Shown here piece by piece: positions 11,286 through 19,796 of a stretch of DNA of 64,000 nt (positions within the stretch are counted from its first letter, which is position 1; each line of letters opens with the position of its first letter). Source of the DNA: Morinoia aosen (Eukaryota > Arthropoda > Malacostraca > Amphipoda > Talitridae); assembly GCA_030386875.1 (NCBI GenBank), contig CM059572.1:34469732-34533731 (forward strand), in the 5' to 3' direction. Under the pieces are notes generated by a model. It was not told where the DNA came from. It saw only the letters and a program-made list of their open reading frames with translations, and did not search any database. Both the position numbers and the translations under genes were made by a program.

Positions 11286-12250
11286 TTAGAATCACTTGGG
11301 GAATAATCAGAACACTCATGTAGATGATTACCGTCACCACTTTCGTTCCCCGGTTTTTGCCAAACAGCTTCGTTCTTCTGTAGAGGCATCCGTGAATTCT
11401 TCATTAACACGTCTTCTCTTCCGACGATGCCACAGCAACCGCTTCTTCCCGACTGCACTGTGTAAGTGCGAGCTGCGTCAGATTCTCCTCGTGTAGGTCC
11501 CCTTCGTGTAGGCATAGCAGAATGAGGCCGAGCTGCAGGTGTAGATTTGCAAACCTTCGAAATGTGGCCTAATTTTCCACATGTGTGACATTTCAATTTC
11601 AAAGCATAGCAATTCTTTGCAAGATGCTTTTGCTTGGTTCCGCAGCGAATGCATATGTAGTTCGGCGGGAGTTTTTCTGTAGTGAAATACGATGTAGATG
11701 AATCCTCCCGAATAATATCTTGAGCGTCGGAGCTTAATTGTTCGATAAGTTTTGCGTTTTCAACGCATTCGTTGAAGGACTTGCTATCGCACTTCTGTAG
11801 AACCGCGCTGAGAATTTGCGCTGAGTGTAGCCCAGCCACGAAGGCATCTCTTAATAAACGATCACGACAGCAATTACCATAATTGCATGCAGATGCTAAG
11901 TCATTTAACGTTTTAGCATAACTTTCTATGGATTCATTAGCACCTTGTTTTCTATTTAGAAATGTAACCGATGCACCGACGATGGATTTTTTAATTTCAA
12001 ATTGTTGTGTTAATTTTTCTTCAAGTTCTTCATATGTAGCCTCAGTGAGTAACGTAGGTTTAATTCTTCGTTGTAGATCAGTAATTATGTTTACAGGCAA
12101 AGCTTTGATTAGAATACTAGCTTTTTTACCGTCATTATTTCCTGCTTTCTGAAGAGCGTCTGCACTTTGTACTTTCCAGCGTTCCAAGAATTCACTCACT
12201 GTTTCTACTTCCACGTCGAACGGAGGACAGCTGACTGTAGAATATGCCAT
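11273..12250 (-). CDS. gag: Gypsy Gag with two zinc knuckles
   Basis: Encodes 325 aa from the first ATG after the 5' LTR (12250). The frame is also open upstream, but only non-ATG starts lie there. The N-terminal two thirds is a capsid-like helical domain (FLERWKVQSADALQKAG; YEELEEKLTQQF; ESIESYAKTLNDLASAC), as in retrotransposon Gag proteins that assemble the particle. Two CCHC knuckles follow: C200-x2-C-x5-H-x4-C214, with one extra residue before the histidine, and a canonical C221-x2-C-x4-H-x4-C234 for RNA binding. A basic Arg/Ser-rich tail ends at TAA 11275-11273, just past the slippery site. Gag should be the major product and Gag-Pol the minor one. Confidence 0.93.
   Translation of the reverse strand: MAYSTVSCPPFDVEVETVSEFLERWKVQSADALQKAGNNDGKKASILIKALPVNIITDLQRRIKPTLLTEATYEELEEKLTQQFEIKKSIVGASVTFLNRKQGANESIESYAKTLNDLASACNYGNCCRDRLLRDAFVAGLHSAQILSAVLQKCDSKSFNECVENAKLIEQLSSDAQDIIREDSSTSYFTTEKLPPNYICIRCGTKQKHLAKNCYALKLKCHTCGKLGHISKVCKSTPAARPHSAMPTRRGPTRGESDAARTYTVQSGRSGCCGIVGREDVLMKNSRMPLQKNEAVWQKPGNESGDGNHLHECSDYSPSDSNFLE
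11279..11285 (-). promoter_or_regulatory. Programmed -1 frameshift slippery heptamer
   Basis: In gag phase the sequence reads T TTT TTA, followed by GAG and the stop TAA. This X XXY YYZ heptamer is the same as in several retroviruses. The -1 frame has a stop (TAA at 11288-11286) immediately before the heptamer and is open from there into Pol, so the site sits exactly where a shift would join the two frames. I did not establish a downstream stimulatory stem or pseudoknot. Confidence 0.85.
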
Positions 12251-12300
12251 CTTAATTTTCAGAGCACTTTTAAAGTTCAAATTCACTTCGCAAGTTCGAA

Positions 12301-12312
12301 GCCTCGTTGCCA
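12301..12312 (-). other. Primer binding site of the gypsy element
   Basis: Two bases inside the 5' LTR end, the element reads TGGCAACGAGGC. It begins with TGG, complementary to the CCA end of a tRNA. Which tRNA is not decided. Confidence 0.75.
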
Positions 12313-12314
12313 AT

Positions 12315-12640
12315 TGTAGTATCTTGGAATTTCAGCAAGATATGAGGTTTACTGGACAACACTTGTAGATCGGTTAGCCTAGCCGTAAACCAGGCAATTG
12401 GATAGCAAAACGAGCAGCAGGACTACTAGTAATGTACTGATCTCAAGTTCACACAGCTTGCTCTTAAGTCTAGTTCGGACAATGAACTTCCGCCCGGCAG
12501 TAGGCGCCTTCCGACCTATCCGGCGCTTGTAAATACCAGACGCGCCTCTGCGGTTCCGCCGGAACCTCCGAGCGAGCGAGACTCATAAATCTCCGCAGCC
12601 GGAACCTCCATAAATATCCCAAGAGCGTCACTATACAACA
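12315..12640 (-). repeat. 5' LTR of the gypsy element
   Basis: 326 bp, two differences by eye from 7903-8228. Transcription of the element would start in this copy. Confidence 0.95.
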
Positions 12641-12722
12641 TTTTCATTGCGCGCCTCGTTAATCGAAGATTTTGTCTGAGATCATTGAATTCTGGTGAAA
12701 AGTTTTCCCTCAAATCATCTAT

Positions 12723-12860
12723 ATTCAGAGGTAAAGTCTTATAGAGTATCTACATCTACATTCAGAGGTAAATTTTTATAGAGTATCTACATCTACATTC
12801 AGAGAGTATAGAGTATCTACATCTACATTCAGAGGTAAAGTTTTATAGAGTATTTTCTAG
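12723..12860. repeat. About 38-bp tandem repeat, 3-4 units
   Basis: Units share ATTCAGAGGTAAA, TTTTATAGAGTATCTACATC and TACATCTAC; one unit lacks about 10 bp. Lies 80 bp outside the gypsy target duplication. Confidence 0.85.
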
Positions 12861-12887
12861 ATGTCCCACAAAAAGAAGACACAGAGG

Positions 12888-12966
12888 GGAGATCTGATCA
12901 GGCCCTCACATTTTCCCCCTGGGAGCGCCAATTCCCAGAGATACAATAGTTGTATCCCCCTAAGGG
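12888..12966 (+). repeat. Family A, copy 2 (3' end only)
   Basis: Only the last about 80 bp: GGCCCTCACATTTTCCCCCT, GGGAGCGCCAATTCCCAGAG, ATACAATAGTTGTATCCCCC and a closing GGGGTG. Confidence 0.85.
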
Positions 12967-13734
12967 GTGCGCTACGCCGATGACGCGGTCCTGAAACACT
13001 GCAAAAATTCGCTCACAAAAATTCACCAATGGCAAGGAGCACCGTTCTGCATTCATCATACCAACAAAATTATCATGCCTCCATTCTCCTTGAAACTGTT
13101 AGTTGTATTATCAGTTACGAATAAGTTCCAGAAATTTCTGCCAAAAATTTGTCCCAAAAATTTTTTTGGATATCCCCGCACGTTTCAAGTAGTTACACCC
13201 GGAGTTTGCGTACATGAAACAATTATCCCATTAATGTACCGCAAAATAATTTGCACTATTCAACCATAAAAAAATCAATGAATCGGATGATTACTTAGGA
13301 AGTTATTAAAGTTCAAACAGAAAGTTCGAAATTTTGTGAAACGTCAATAATAAAGGTCTTTTCGCCAATAATAATAGATGCCACATTACCCATTATCTTC
13401 TACCATTAGTGAATATTTAGAGCATTCAATTAGGACACCTTCAATTCCAGACATCTCATTATCCCAATCATCTACTACCATTAGTGAATATTTGGAGCGT
13501 TTAATTAGGCACTAGCGTGATCACAGAGAGTCTGCTAAGAGAAGCACGCGAAACTGTTTCTAATTACCGAGCTCGGCGTCAAATCCTCGGGCTGGTGAGA
13601 GTCAAAAGAATACCAAGCCGCGCCCCGGAAAAACGAATTAGGATGAGCTCTGGGAGGGCACGGCACGCTCTGATTGCAGCACTGCACTGTTCTAGTTGGG
13701 CTGCGGGAATAGTGTTTCTAACTGAAGTTTCATG
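12967..13734. other. Stretch without a recognisable gene
   Basis: Contains an imperfect direct duplication of about 65 bp: CTACCATTAGTGAATATTTAG near 13400 and CTACCATTAGTGAATATTTGG near 13475, each followed by GAGC(A/G)TT(C/T)AATTAGG. ORFs of 100 and 142 codons have no recognisable domain, and the second runs into the next minisatellite. Confidence 0.5.
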
Positions 13735-14128
13735 GTATTTATTTGCCCTTGAAGCTAATGTTATTTATCTACTTTTGAGGCCCAATGCAATGTTTTTGCT
13801 ATTGAAGTTTACCGCTATTCATTTGCTATTGAAGTTTACCGCTATTCATTTGCTATTGAAGTTTACCGCTATTCATTTGCTATTGAAGTTTACAACAGTT
13901 TTTGCTGTTGAAGCTAATGCTATTTATCTTATTTATTTGCTGTAAAAGCTAATGCTATTTATCTTATTTATTTGCTGTAGAAGCTAATCCTGTTCATTTG
14001 CTGCTAAAGCTAATCCTGTTCATTTGTTGTTAAAGCTAATGCTATTCATTTGTTGTTAAAGCTAATGCTATTTATTTGCTGTTAAAGCTAATGCTATTCA
14101 CGTATAATTGAAGTTAGTGCCATTCATT
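13735..14128. repeat. About 28-bp minisatellite, degenerate
   Basis: About 14 units of GCTATTCATTTGCT(A/G)TTGAAG followed by TTTACC or CTAAT. Three units near 13800-13880 are nearly identical; the others drift (GCTATTTATTTGCTGTTAAAG, CCTGTTCATTTGCTG). Confidence 0.9.
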
Positions 14129-14465
14129 TGATGAATTATCAGTAAGTTTTAGCCTCTTTTACCGCAACAAAGGGGTTCAAAGAGAGGAAAGATGAAGACA
14201 CAATTTTTAAGGGAGCGCTGAATCTATGCACAAAGTGTGTTCTCGCACAGGGTTTCGTTTGCATAGAAATAGCTAGTTGAGAAGCAAGGTGAGGGAACAA
14301 AATTAAAGTTGAAGAAGAAAGTCAGAGGTCCTGAAAAACAGGATAGCAGCTAACCGATAAAAGATTGTCTTCAACACAACAAAAAGCATTTCATTTTAAC
14401 AAAAAAGAAAGCCTACCTAACTCTTAAATCGGTGCCTCACACTTCCCATGGGTACAAAAGTCCTT
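14129..14465 (+). repeat. Family A, copy 3
   Basis: Nearly full length: TTTTAGCCTCTTTTACCGCA, TTCAAAGAGAGGAAAGATGA, GCTGAATCTATGCACAAAGT, AAAGTTGAAGAAGAAAGTCA, CTGAAAAACAGGATAGCAGC, AGCCTACCTAACTCTTAAAT. The 3' terminal signature is lost, replaced by a short hairpin at 14462-14482. Confidence 0.88.
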
Positions 14466-14482
14466 TACGCCCCTCGTAAAGG
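14462..14482. other. Short perfect hairpin (8-bp stem, 5-nt loop)
   Basis: CCTTTACG-CCCCT-CGTAAAGG at the place where family A copy 3 loses its 3' end. Function unknown. Confidence 0.7.
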
Positions 14483-14934
14483 GCACAAAAAATACAAGCT
14501 TCTTTTGTACTAAATCACAGGCAGAGGCTCTAGCAAATGAATGTGACGAATTAGGGACATTTTATTTTCAAGCTGAGTTCTTTGTTGCGTCAGTTTCGCG
14601 TGCGATACTTCAGTTATATGACTTGCTTCGTGTGTGCGCGACGTATAGTCCAGAGCACTCCGACAGGTTGTGCAGAGAATTATTCAGGGCGTAAAGGGAT
14701 AGTTGTGTCTCCTGAGGGGCAGGAGGTGCAGGAGGCATCGCATTGGTGCAGTCCCAAACCTGAGGATAGATGCTTAATACCTAATGGGCCAACCTGAGGT
14801 ATCTTGTTATGGAGTGAGAATTCCTTTTAAATTGCCACGTGACATCTCGCGCCAGGTAAGTAAGTCTAAAGTATGCAATCATTTGAAATTAATTGAATTT
14901 GAAATTAATTTGTTACTTTGGTTTGTGTTAGAAA
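14466..14934. other. Stretch without a recognisable gene
   Basis: ORFs of 71 and 125 codons without a domain; the second continues into the family E repeat. Confidence 0.4.
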
Positions 14935-15185
14935 TGTTTAGTTCAGGACGGATTATCCTTACAAGATGCTGTACCAATTTTTCGTTAATATCAGAAAGAA
15001 TGTGCAGCTATACCGTATACAATTTCCGGTACATTCCTTGCTGTAGCACGATGAAAAACGCGTCACAAACTAAAATAAAAAAACCACTCGTGGACAATCC
15101 TCATGGTCATCCGTTCCAAATGTTTGCACTGACTTCGCGTGGGTTAACGTTCAACAGTTAGGTTCAGCCTCAGGCCTGGAAGAGT
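14935..15185 (+). repeat. Family E interspersed repeat, copy 1
   Basis: Collinear with 22045-22290: GCGTCACAAACTAAAATAAA, TGACTTCGCGTGGGTTAACG and CAACAGTTAGGTTCAG are matched there at similar spacing. Unclassified. The 125-codon ORF inside is not conserved in the other copy. Confidence 0.65.
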
Positions 15186-15889
15186 TAAAACAAGAACGAA
15201 CGTAACTTCCTTTTGGGGGTTCCGAAGGCATCATTATTCTTTGCTCGCGCAACTCCCGGAAGTTCTAGAGAAGATGCACAGCCGCGCTGGTCTTCATAAC
15301 TCACATCTGATCTACAGGGAATGTTACTTGGAAATTCGGTCTCGTACGCAAAATTTTTGGAGCATTCTTCTTCACCGATTTTCTAAGAAGGATTTCACAC
15401 CGCGCTGTGCGTGCTTCAATCAAATTCAAGTTCAACCATAAAAACTTCCTCTCGAGTTACAGACCGTTCATTTCAACGACCTGTACTCTCTGCTTTTTTC
15501 AACTATTAACCACGCTTTTTTGCTTTCAAGCGTAACATTTTCTCTCAAACACGTAAACTTCCACAATAGTTGAGTTAATTTTTTCTGAACTTACTACGCT
15601 CTTTATCCGCAGTTGCCGAAACAGGCATCATTGCACGAGAAACCTTTATGTGAGTCACGGCATCTCTCGCAACCGCTCGATTGGGAGAGATATCGCAACA
15701 TAATGGCAGACATTACCCCTCTTGAGCTTTTTTGAGAGGTTGTGGCAAGGATAAATTGCACAGTCCAGCGGGACCCAATGTTGAGACCTCAAACACGAGG
15801 ATAGCAGCAGCAGAACTACAGAGGTGCAGGAAAACACCTGATGTGAGATGAAATTTCGTAAGGAGTTTGCTTTTGCTATTAATAAGTAA
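15186..15889. other. Stretch without a recognisable gene
   Basis: No ORF over 70 codons, no repeat family recognised. Confidence 0.5.
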
Positions 15890-16235
15890 CGTTAAAACTT
15901 AACTCATTGGGATTGAAATTGAAGAAAACCTCCCACCTATTTAAAAAGAGCACATGTTAAAATTTGTGAGTAGTGTTCCTAAACTTGGCTCGTTGTGGTT
16001 GAAATTGAAAACCACATACCCCTATCAAAAGAGCGCATGTTGAAATTGGCGAATGATGTCTAAATATTTTAAAATTTCTTTAAATTGAAGAAAGCCTCAT
16101 ACCTCAATAAAAGAACACGTGTTTGAAGTTGTGAGTAATGTTTGAAAACTTTACTCGCTGTGTTTGCAATTGAAGAAAATCTCATGCCTCAATGCAAAAA
16201 GCGCACGGTTCTGAAATATGTGAAAAACTTTTAGT
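15890..16235. repeat. About 85-bp degenerate tandem repeat, 4 units
   Basis: Units begin near 15910, 16000, 16082 and 16162 with (A/T)TGAAATTGAAGAAA or a variant, followed by CCTC(A)TACCTC or CCCACC, then AAAAGAGC(A/G)CATGTT, GTGAGTAATGTTT and ACTCG(C/T)TGTG. About 75-80 percent alike by eye. Confidence 0.75.
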
Positions 16236-16889
16236 TATTTTTGTTCAAATTCAAATACAGTTTATCGTTCACCTAACATGGTTTGTTTGGAGTAAATAAC
16301 GGTCTGGCATCTGAGAAAGACTTCATGGCTCCCTGCATGTATAGTCCAGGGTGTCCAGCATGACCTTTGTTTAACTGCACTGCGGAAAATAAACGAGTTT
16401 CACTTGCGAGTGTACACAATTAATTCTTCACAAAAGGGACGAGATTCAAAAAGATCTCTGAAAAAACGGTTCGCAGACAATTTTTAAAAACAGGAGGAAC
16501 TGGATTTTTCATAGGTTAAACAATTTTTGGAGGTGAAGTGATCTTGAAGCACGATCGCAACCCGGATATTGTAGCAGGATATGAAAAACTAGCGTTGCAA
16601 GTCCTTCGGATGTAATTCGCATCATATCTTTTTGTGTTCAACTTTTCAGCATCGGTATTATTACTATTATTATATATCGCTCAGTAATATTACTCTACTG
16701 ATCAGTAAATGAGCCAAGCTCATTGGCGGCTCTCACAAGGCTTCACTGCTAAGTAGCAAATAAAGAAACATTCTCTAAATTGCTTTATTGGCAATTACTT
16801 CGAAACAATAGAATTTGCTCGCGATAAAAAACATTTGTTCTTCAAATTAGAGGAAAGGAAAAATAAAAACCAACTTTTACAGGAGGAGA
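16236..16889. other. Stretch without a recognisable gene
   Basis: AT-rich, with a short ATT-rich run near 16660. Nothing else recognised. Confidence 0.5.
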
Positions 16890-17046
16890 TTAAATTGAAT
16901 GTTAGTTTAGGCGTCTTTAAGCGCAACAATTCCGTTCCAAAGATAGGAAGGAAGAAGGAACCATTTAGTATGGAGTTAAGAAGACGCGGAGTCGATGCAG
17001 AAGATGCATAGAAACAGTAAGTTGGGAAAAAAGTTTAAGAAGCAAA
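16890..17046 (+). repeat. Family A, copy 4 (5' half)
   Basis: TTCCAAAGATAGGAAGGAAG, AGGAACCATTTAGTATGGAG, ATGCATAGAAACAGTAAGTT. The homology stops where the long hairpin begins. Confidence 0.85.
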
Positions 17047-17374
17047 AACAGGTTTTGTTTTAAAAATGAACAGAGACTCTAAAATCCGCAATTCCGAACC
17101 CAACTTTGCCCTGGCTATGACTTTGAAACTATTTTACTTGACTGCTGTGTCGCATTCAGACACATGATTTCGGATGCTGAGTTGGGTGGGCTTGTTAAAA
17201 GCCACCGGACGGGAAGCATTTTATCAAGCCCACCCAACTCAGCCATCCGAAATCATGCTTTTGAATGCGACACAGCAGTCAAGAAAAAATAGTTTCAAAG
17301 TCATAGCCAGGGCAAAGTTGTGTTCGGAATTGCGAATTTTAGAGTCTCTGTTCATTTTTAAAACAAAACCTGTT
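17047..17374. repeat. Long hairpin: inverted repeat with about 148-bp arms
   Basis: Left arm 17047-17194 (AACAGGTTTTGTTTTAAAAA ... TGAGTTGGGTGGGCTTG) is the near-perfect reverse complement of right arm 17225-17374 (CAAGCCCACCCAACTCA ... TTTTTAAAACAAAACCTGTT). The loop is about 30 nt. Only a few mismatches and small indels between arms (for example TCAGACAC versus CTTTTGA near the loop side). Either strand's transcript would fold into a long double strand. No ORF of substance; a fold-back element is possible. Confidence 0.92.
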
Positions 17375-17620
17375 CTGAATAATCATCTTGGCTCATTTCC
17401 TTTATCCCAGTCAATAAGTAATGTCATACATTTTTAAGTTGTTTTCTTTTTGTTTTTTACAGATGACTTTTTGTTCGAATTCGTATTGCTGATGATGAGC
17501 GAAGGCTCGAAACGTCAATTTTTTACGAGTCTTTTACAGTCTTGAGAATATATTTTAATGAAAAATGTTTTAAACCATTTTCCTGGTTCTCTCTTTTTTA
17601 TTGAAAGTTCCCATTTGTAG
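17375..17620 (+). mobile_element. Probable Penelope-like element terminal fragment
   Basis: The call rests on the hammerhead-like core at 17489-17516, which in animals is typical of Penelope-like element terminal repeats. No Penelope reverse transcriptase or GIY-YIG endonuclease is visible. Boundaries are approximate. Confidence 0.45.
17489..17516 (+). ncRNA. Hammerhead-ribozyme-like core
   Basis: Reads CTGATGA, then a stem-loop (GAGC-GAAG-GCTC after one T), then GAAAC directly followed by GTC. CTGATGA, GAAA and the GUC cleavage triplet are all intact. Stem II is 4 bp with a GAAG loop. Stem III is reduced to A-U and C-G with no loop, the minimal form known from Penelope-like elements, which are thought to act as dimers. 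Pairing for stem I is poor here (TATTG against AATTT), so activity of this copy is doubtful. Confidence 0.6.
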
Positions 17621-17784
17621 TTTTATAGCTGTAATAATTTTAATGAGGTGCCTTACTTACATGCCACCCTGTACATTGATTACGCCTAATAATTTCCCAA
17701 AATAATTCTAAAATTTCGTTATAAAATTTAAATGCGTATGATGCATACGTGTAGATTAATTAAATCCAGTTTTCATGAGATAGA

Positions 17785-18215
17785 CACCTCAATAATGGCA
17801 CGAATTCAGGATGGACAAATCCATAATGGCACGAATCAGCATAGACGCCTCTATAATGGCACAAATTTAGCATAGACACCTCTATAATGGCACGAATTCA
17901 GGATGGACACTCAATAATGGCACGAATCGGTATAGACACCTCTTTAATGGCACGAATCAGCATAGACACCTCTATAATGGTATGAATTAAGCATAGACAC
18001 CTCTATAATGGCACGAATTAAGCAGACACCTCTATAATGGCACGAATTAAGCATAGACACCTCTATAATGGCACGAATTCAGGATGGACACCTATATAAT
18101 AGCACGAAGTAAGCATAGACACCTAAATAATGGCACGAATTCAGTATAGACACCTCTATATTAGCACGAATTCAGTACAGGCATCTCTATAATGGCACAA
18201 ATCCAGCGAGCTAAA
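17785..18215. repeat. About 31-bp minisatellite
   Basis: About 14 units of ATAGACACCTCTATAATGGC then ACGAATTCAG or ACGAATTAAGC. Unit length varies between about 27 and 33 bp because the segment before ATAGACACC is variable. Confidence 0.93.
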
Positions 18216-19150
18216 AATTAAACAAAGAAAAGTGAAACTTCTCGATGAGTGCCTCGAAGCTTGCTGAAGTTTGGGCTTTTTTGTCCCTAGTTTCAACGCT
18301 TGCCGGTCTCAGCCACGTCGTCTTTTCTCTAAAACCTTTCGCAAGACCCACTACTTTTGGGCGGAATTAGGGCATCTTCTCCTTTTTTCCGCTTTGTCTT
18401 TAGCTACACTATAGCCTGTAACACGTATTCAATCACGAGGCTCTTAGGAGTGCATTTAAGTTTGAAGCTCCGAAAAGATTGACATTTGAGCAAAAATTTT
18501 CAAGCTATCAGCCCCGGATTAAAGAGTTTGTCATCTCCAAAGAAAGCTTTTTTTAGTCGAGACAACCACTTTCAGGCCAAAGCTGGGAACACTTGAACTC
18601 GGTATTGATGTTTTTATTGAAGACAAGAGAAAAAGTGCGTACATTCACTCTGCTTGTAGAAATTTCGAAGAAATTTCTTGCTTGGTAATTTCAAAGTTTG
18701 TTTTTGAAATAGATTTTAACAGAAAAGTGAAATAAATATTCTCAGAAATTTTTTTATCATTTTGAGATTAAAAGAAAGTTATCTAAGTTTTACAACATTA
18801 CAAAATCTCCAAAGCCCGGAAGATGTACAAATTACATTCCAAGTACAGAGAATCAACTCTGATGTTTTATTCCCAGTGAATTTGAAGAACGAAGCAAGAA
18901 AAAAAATAGACTACATGAAGCCAGGCCTTTTCTCAATAAAATTATGCCATATGAAGGACTAAGCTTAAAATTCAAAATATTGATATGAAATACCAATATA
19001 TTTCCGCCAACAGAAGTGGATGAACATTGCCCACATCGTCCGTTCGGATAGAAGGTATGGAAGTTAGGATGATCACCTGTCTCCGTACGTGAAGAGATCT
19101 AACTGGACGAGATACGTTGTTCAACATAATGCAATATGTGGTAACAAATT
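18216..19150. other. Stretch without a recognisable gene
   Basis: Nothing beyond short ORFs (66 codons at most). Confidence 0.5.
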
Positions 19151-19465
19151 ACACACGTCAGCACGTTGAGCATGCCCGCACGAAGGTGCTCGCGATAGCC
19201 ATGTGCTAGAGGTTCTGCCGCCGTGCGGCAGAGACCCGGGTTCGAAACTCGGCGCTGGAGGTGGCGAATTTCTCTGTTGGGTATAGGAGAAAAATTCCAA
19301 GCACAATACCCCACTCTACCCAGGTGTCTGAAATGGGTACCGGTCTTGATCGGGGGAATGCGTCATGGCGTCCTGGCGTTAGTTATAAGGCATTTGAAAA
19401 TCCAATGTACAAGGTGATATGTATCAGGCTTGGTTGGAAATAAAGCATCTGTAGATGCCTTTATT
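19151..19465 (+). mobile_element. tRNA-derived SINE, copy 1
   Basis: The head is tRNA-like: box A region TAGCCATGTGCTAGAGG (19196-19212), an anticodon-like arm CTGCC/GGCAG with a 7-nt loop, a T-arm CCGGG-TTCGAAA-CTCGG, and box B GGTTCGAAACT (19239-19249). The body has CCACTCTACCCAGGTGTCTG, AAATGGGTACCGG and AGTTATAAGGCATTTGAAAA. The tail has GGAAATAAAG followed by the hairpin GCATCTGTAGATGC. The body and tail recur on the minus strand at 49088-49260, with a different head. The anticodon loop lacks the T expected before the anticodon, so this is not a tRNA gene. Confidence 0.75.
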
Positions 19466-19477
19466 ATTTTTAATTAT

Positions 19478-19680
19478 TGACCGCAATTGGTTAAACAGAA
19501 GTTCATATTTATCTCAAAATATCGATTGTAGTAAGAAATTGTTAAAATTACAAACATCAACTGGATCATAGTTTTACTTCGCTTTGATTTAGTATTATGA
19601 AAATTGGGTATATGAATACTGGTCGGTCAGCAGCATTATGAAAATCCCCTCCGCGTAAGCCGGCGGTTCAGATCGCAATC
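19478..19680 (+). repeat. Family B interspersed repeat, copy 1
   Basis: Ends with ACTGGTCGGTCAGCAGCATT then ATGAAAATCC; starts with GACCGCAATTGGTTAAAC and GAAGTTCATATT. Related to 28490-28690, 38105-38300 (minus) and 52588-52760. Confidence 0.7.
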
Positions 19681-19796
19681 AGAGTGTTAATTGAAAACTG
19701 TTCAAAATTATCCATAAAGTCGCAAACGTAAGCATAACGTCAAAGTCCTTCGTTAAAATTCTTACATTTGTAACGCAATAGTGCACATGAGGCTTT

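Larger units (their letters stand above)
7898..12645 (-). mobile_element. Complete Ty3/gypsy LTR retrotransposon (Mag/K02A2.6-like) with target duplication
   Basis: The element (7903-12640, about 4.74 kb) lies on the minus strand and is flanked by the 5-bp direct repeat TTTTC at 7898-7902 and 12641-12645. Order in its own direction: 5' LTR, primer binding site, gag, frameshift site, pol (protease, reverse transcriptase, RNase H, integrase), polypurine tract, 3' LTR. There is no env-like ORF and no chromodomain. The 326-bp LTRs differ at two positions only by eye, and both ORFs are open, so the insertion is recent and possibly still mobile. Integrase (HEGHPG-like zinc arm) and RT (DGSVRICGDF) match the K02A2.6-like group of the Mag lineage in general form. 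Confidence 0.95.

Noticed and set aside
14784-15161. 125-codon ORF
   Set aside because: Lies over family E, and the second copy of that repeat does not keep the frame.
19185-19258. Possible tRNA gene
   Set aside because: T-arm and anticodon-like arm are present, but the acceptor stem does not pair well, the base before the anticodon is not T, and the sequence continues into a SINE body found elsewhere.
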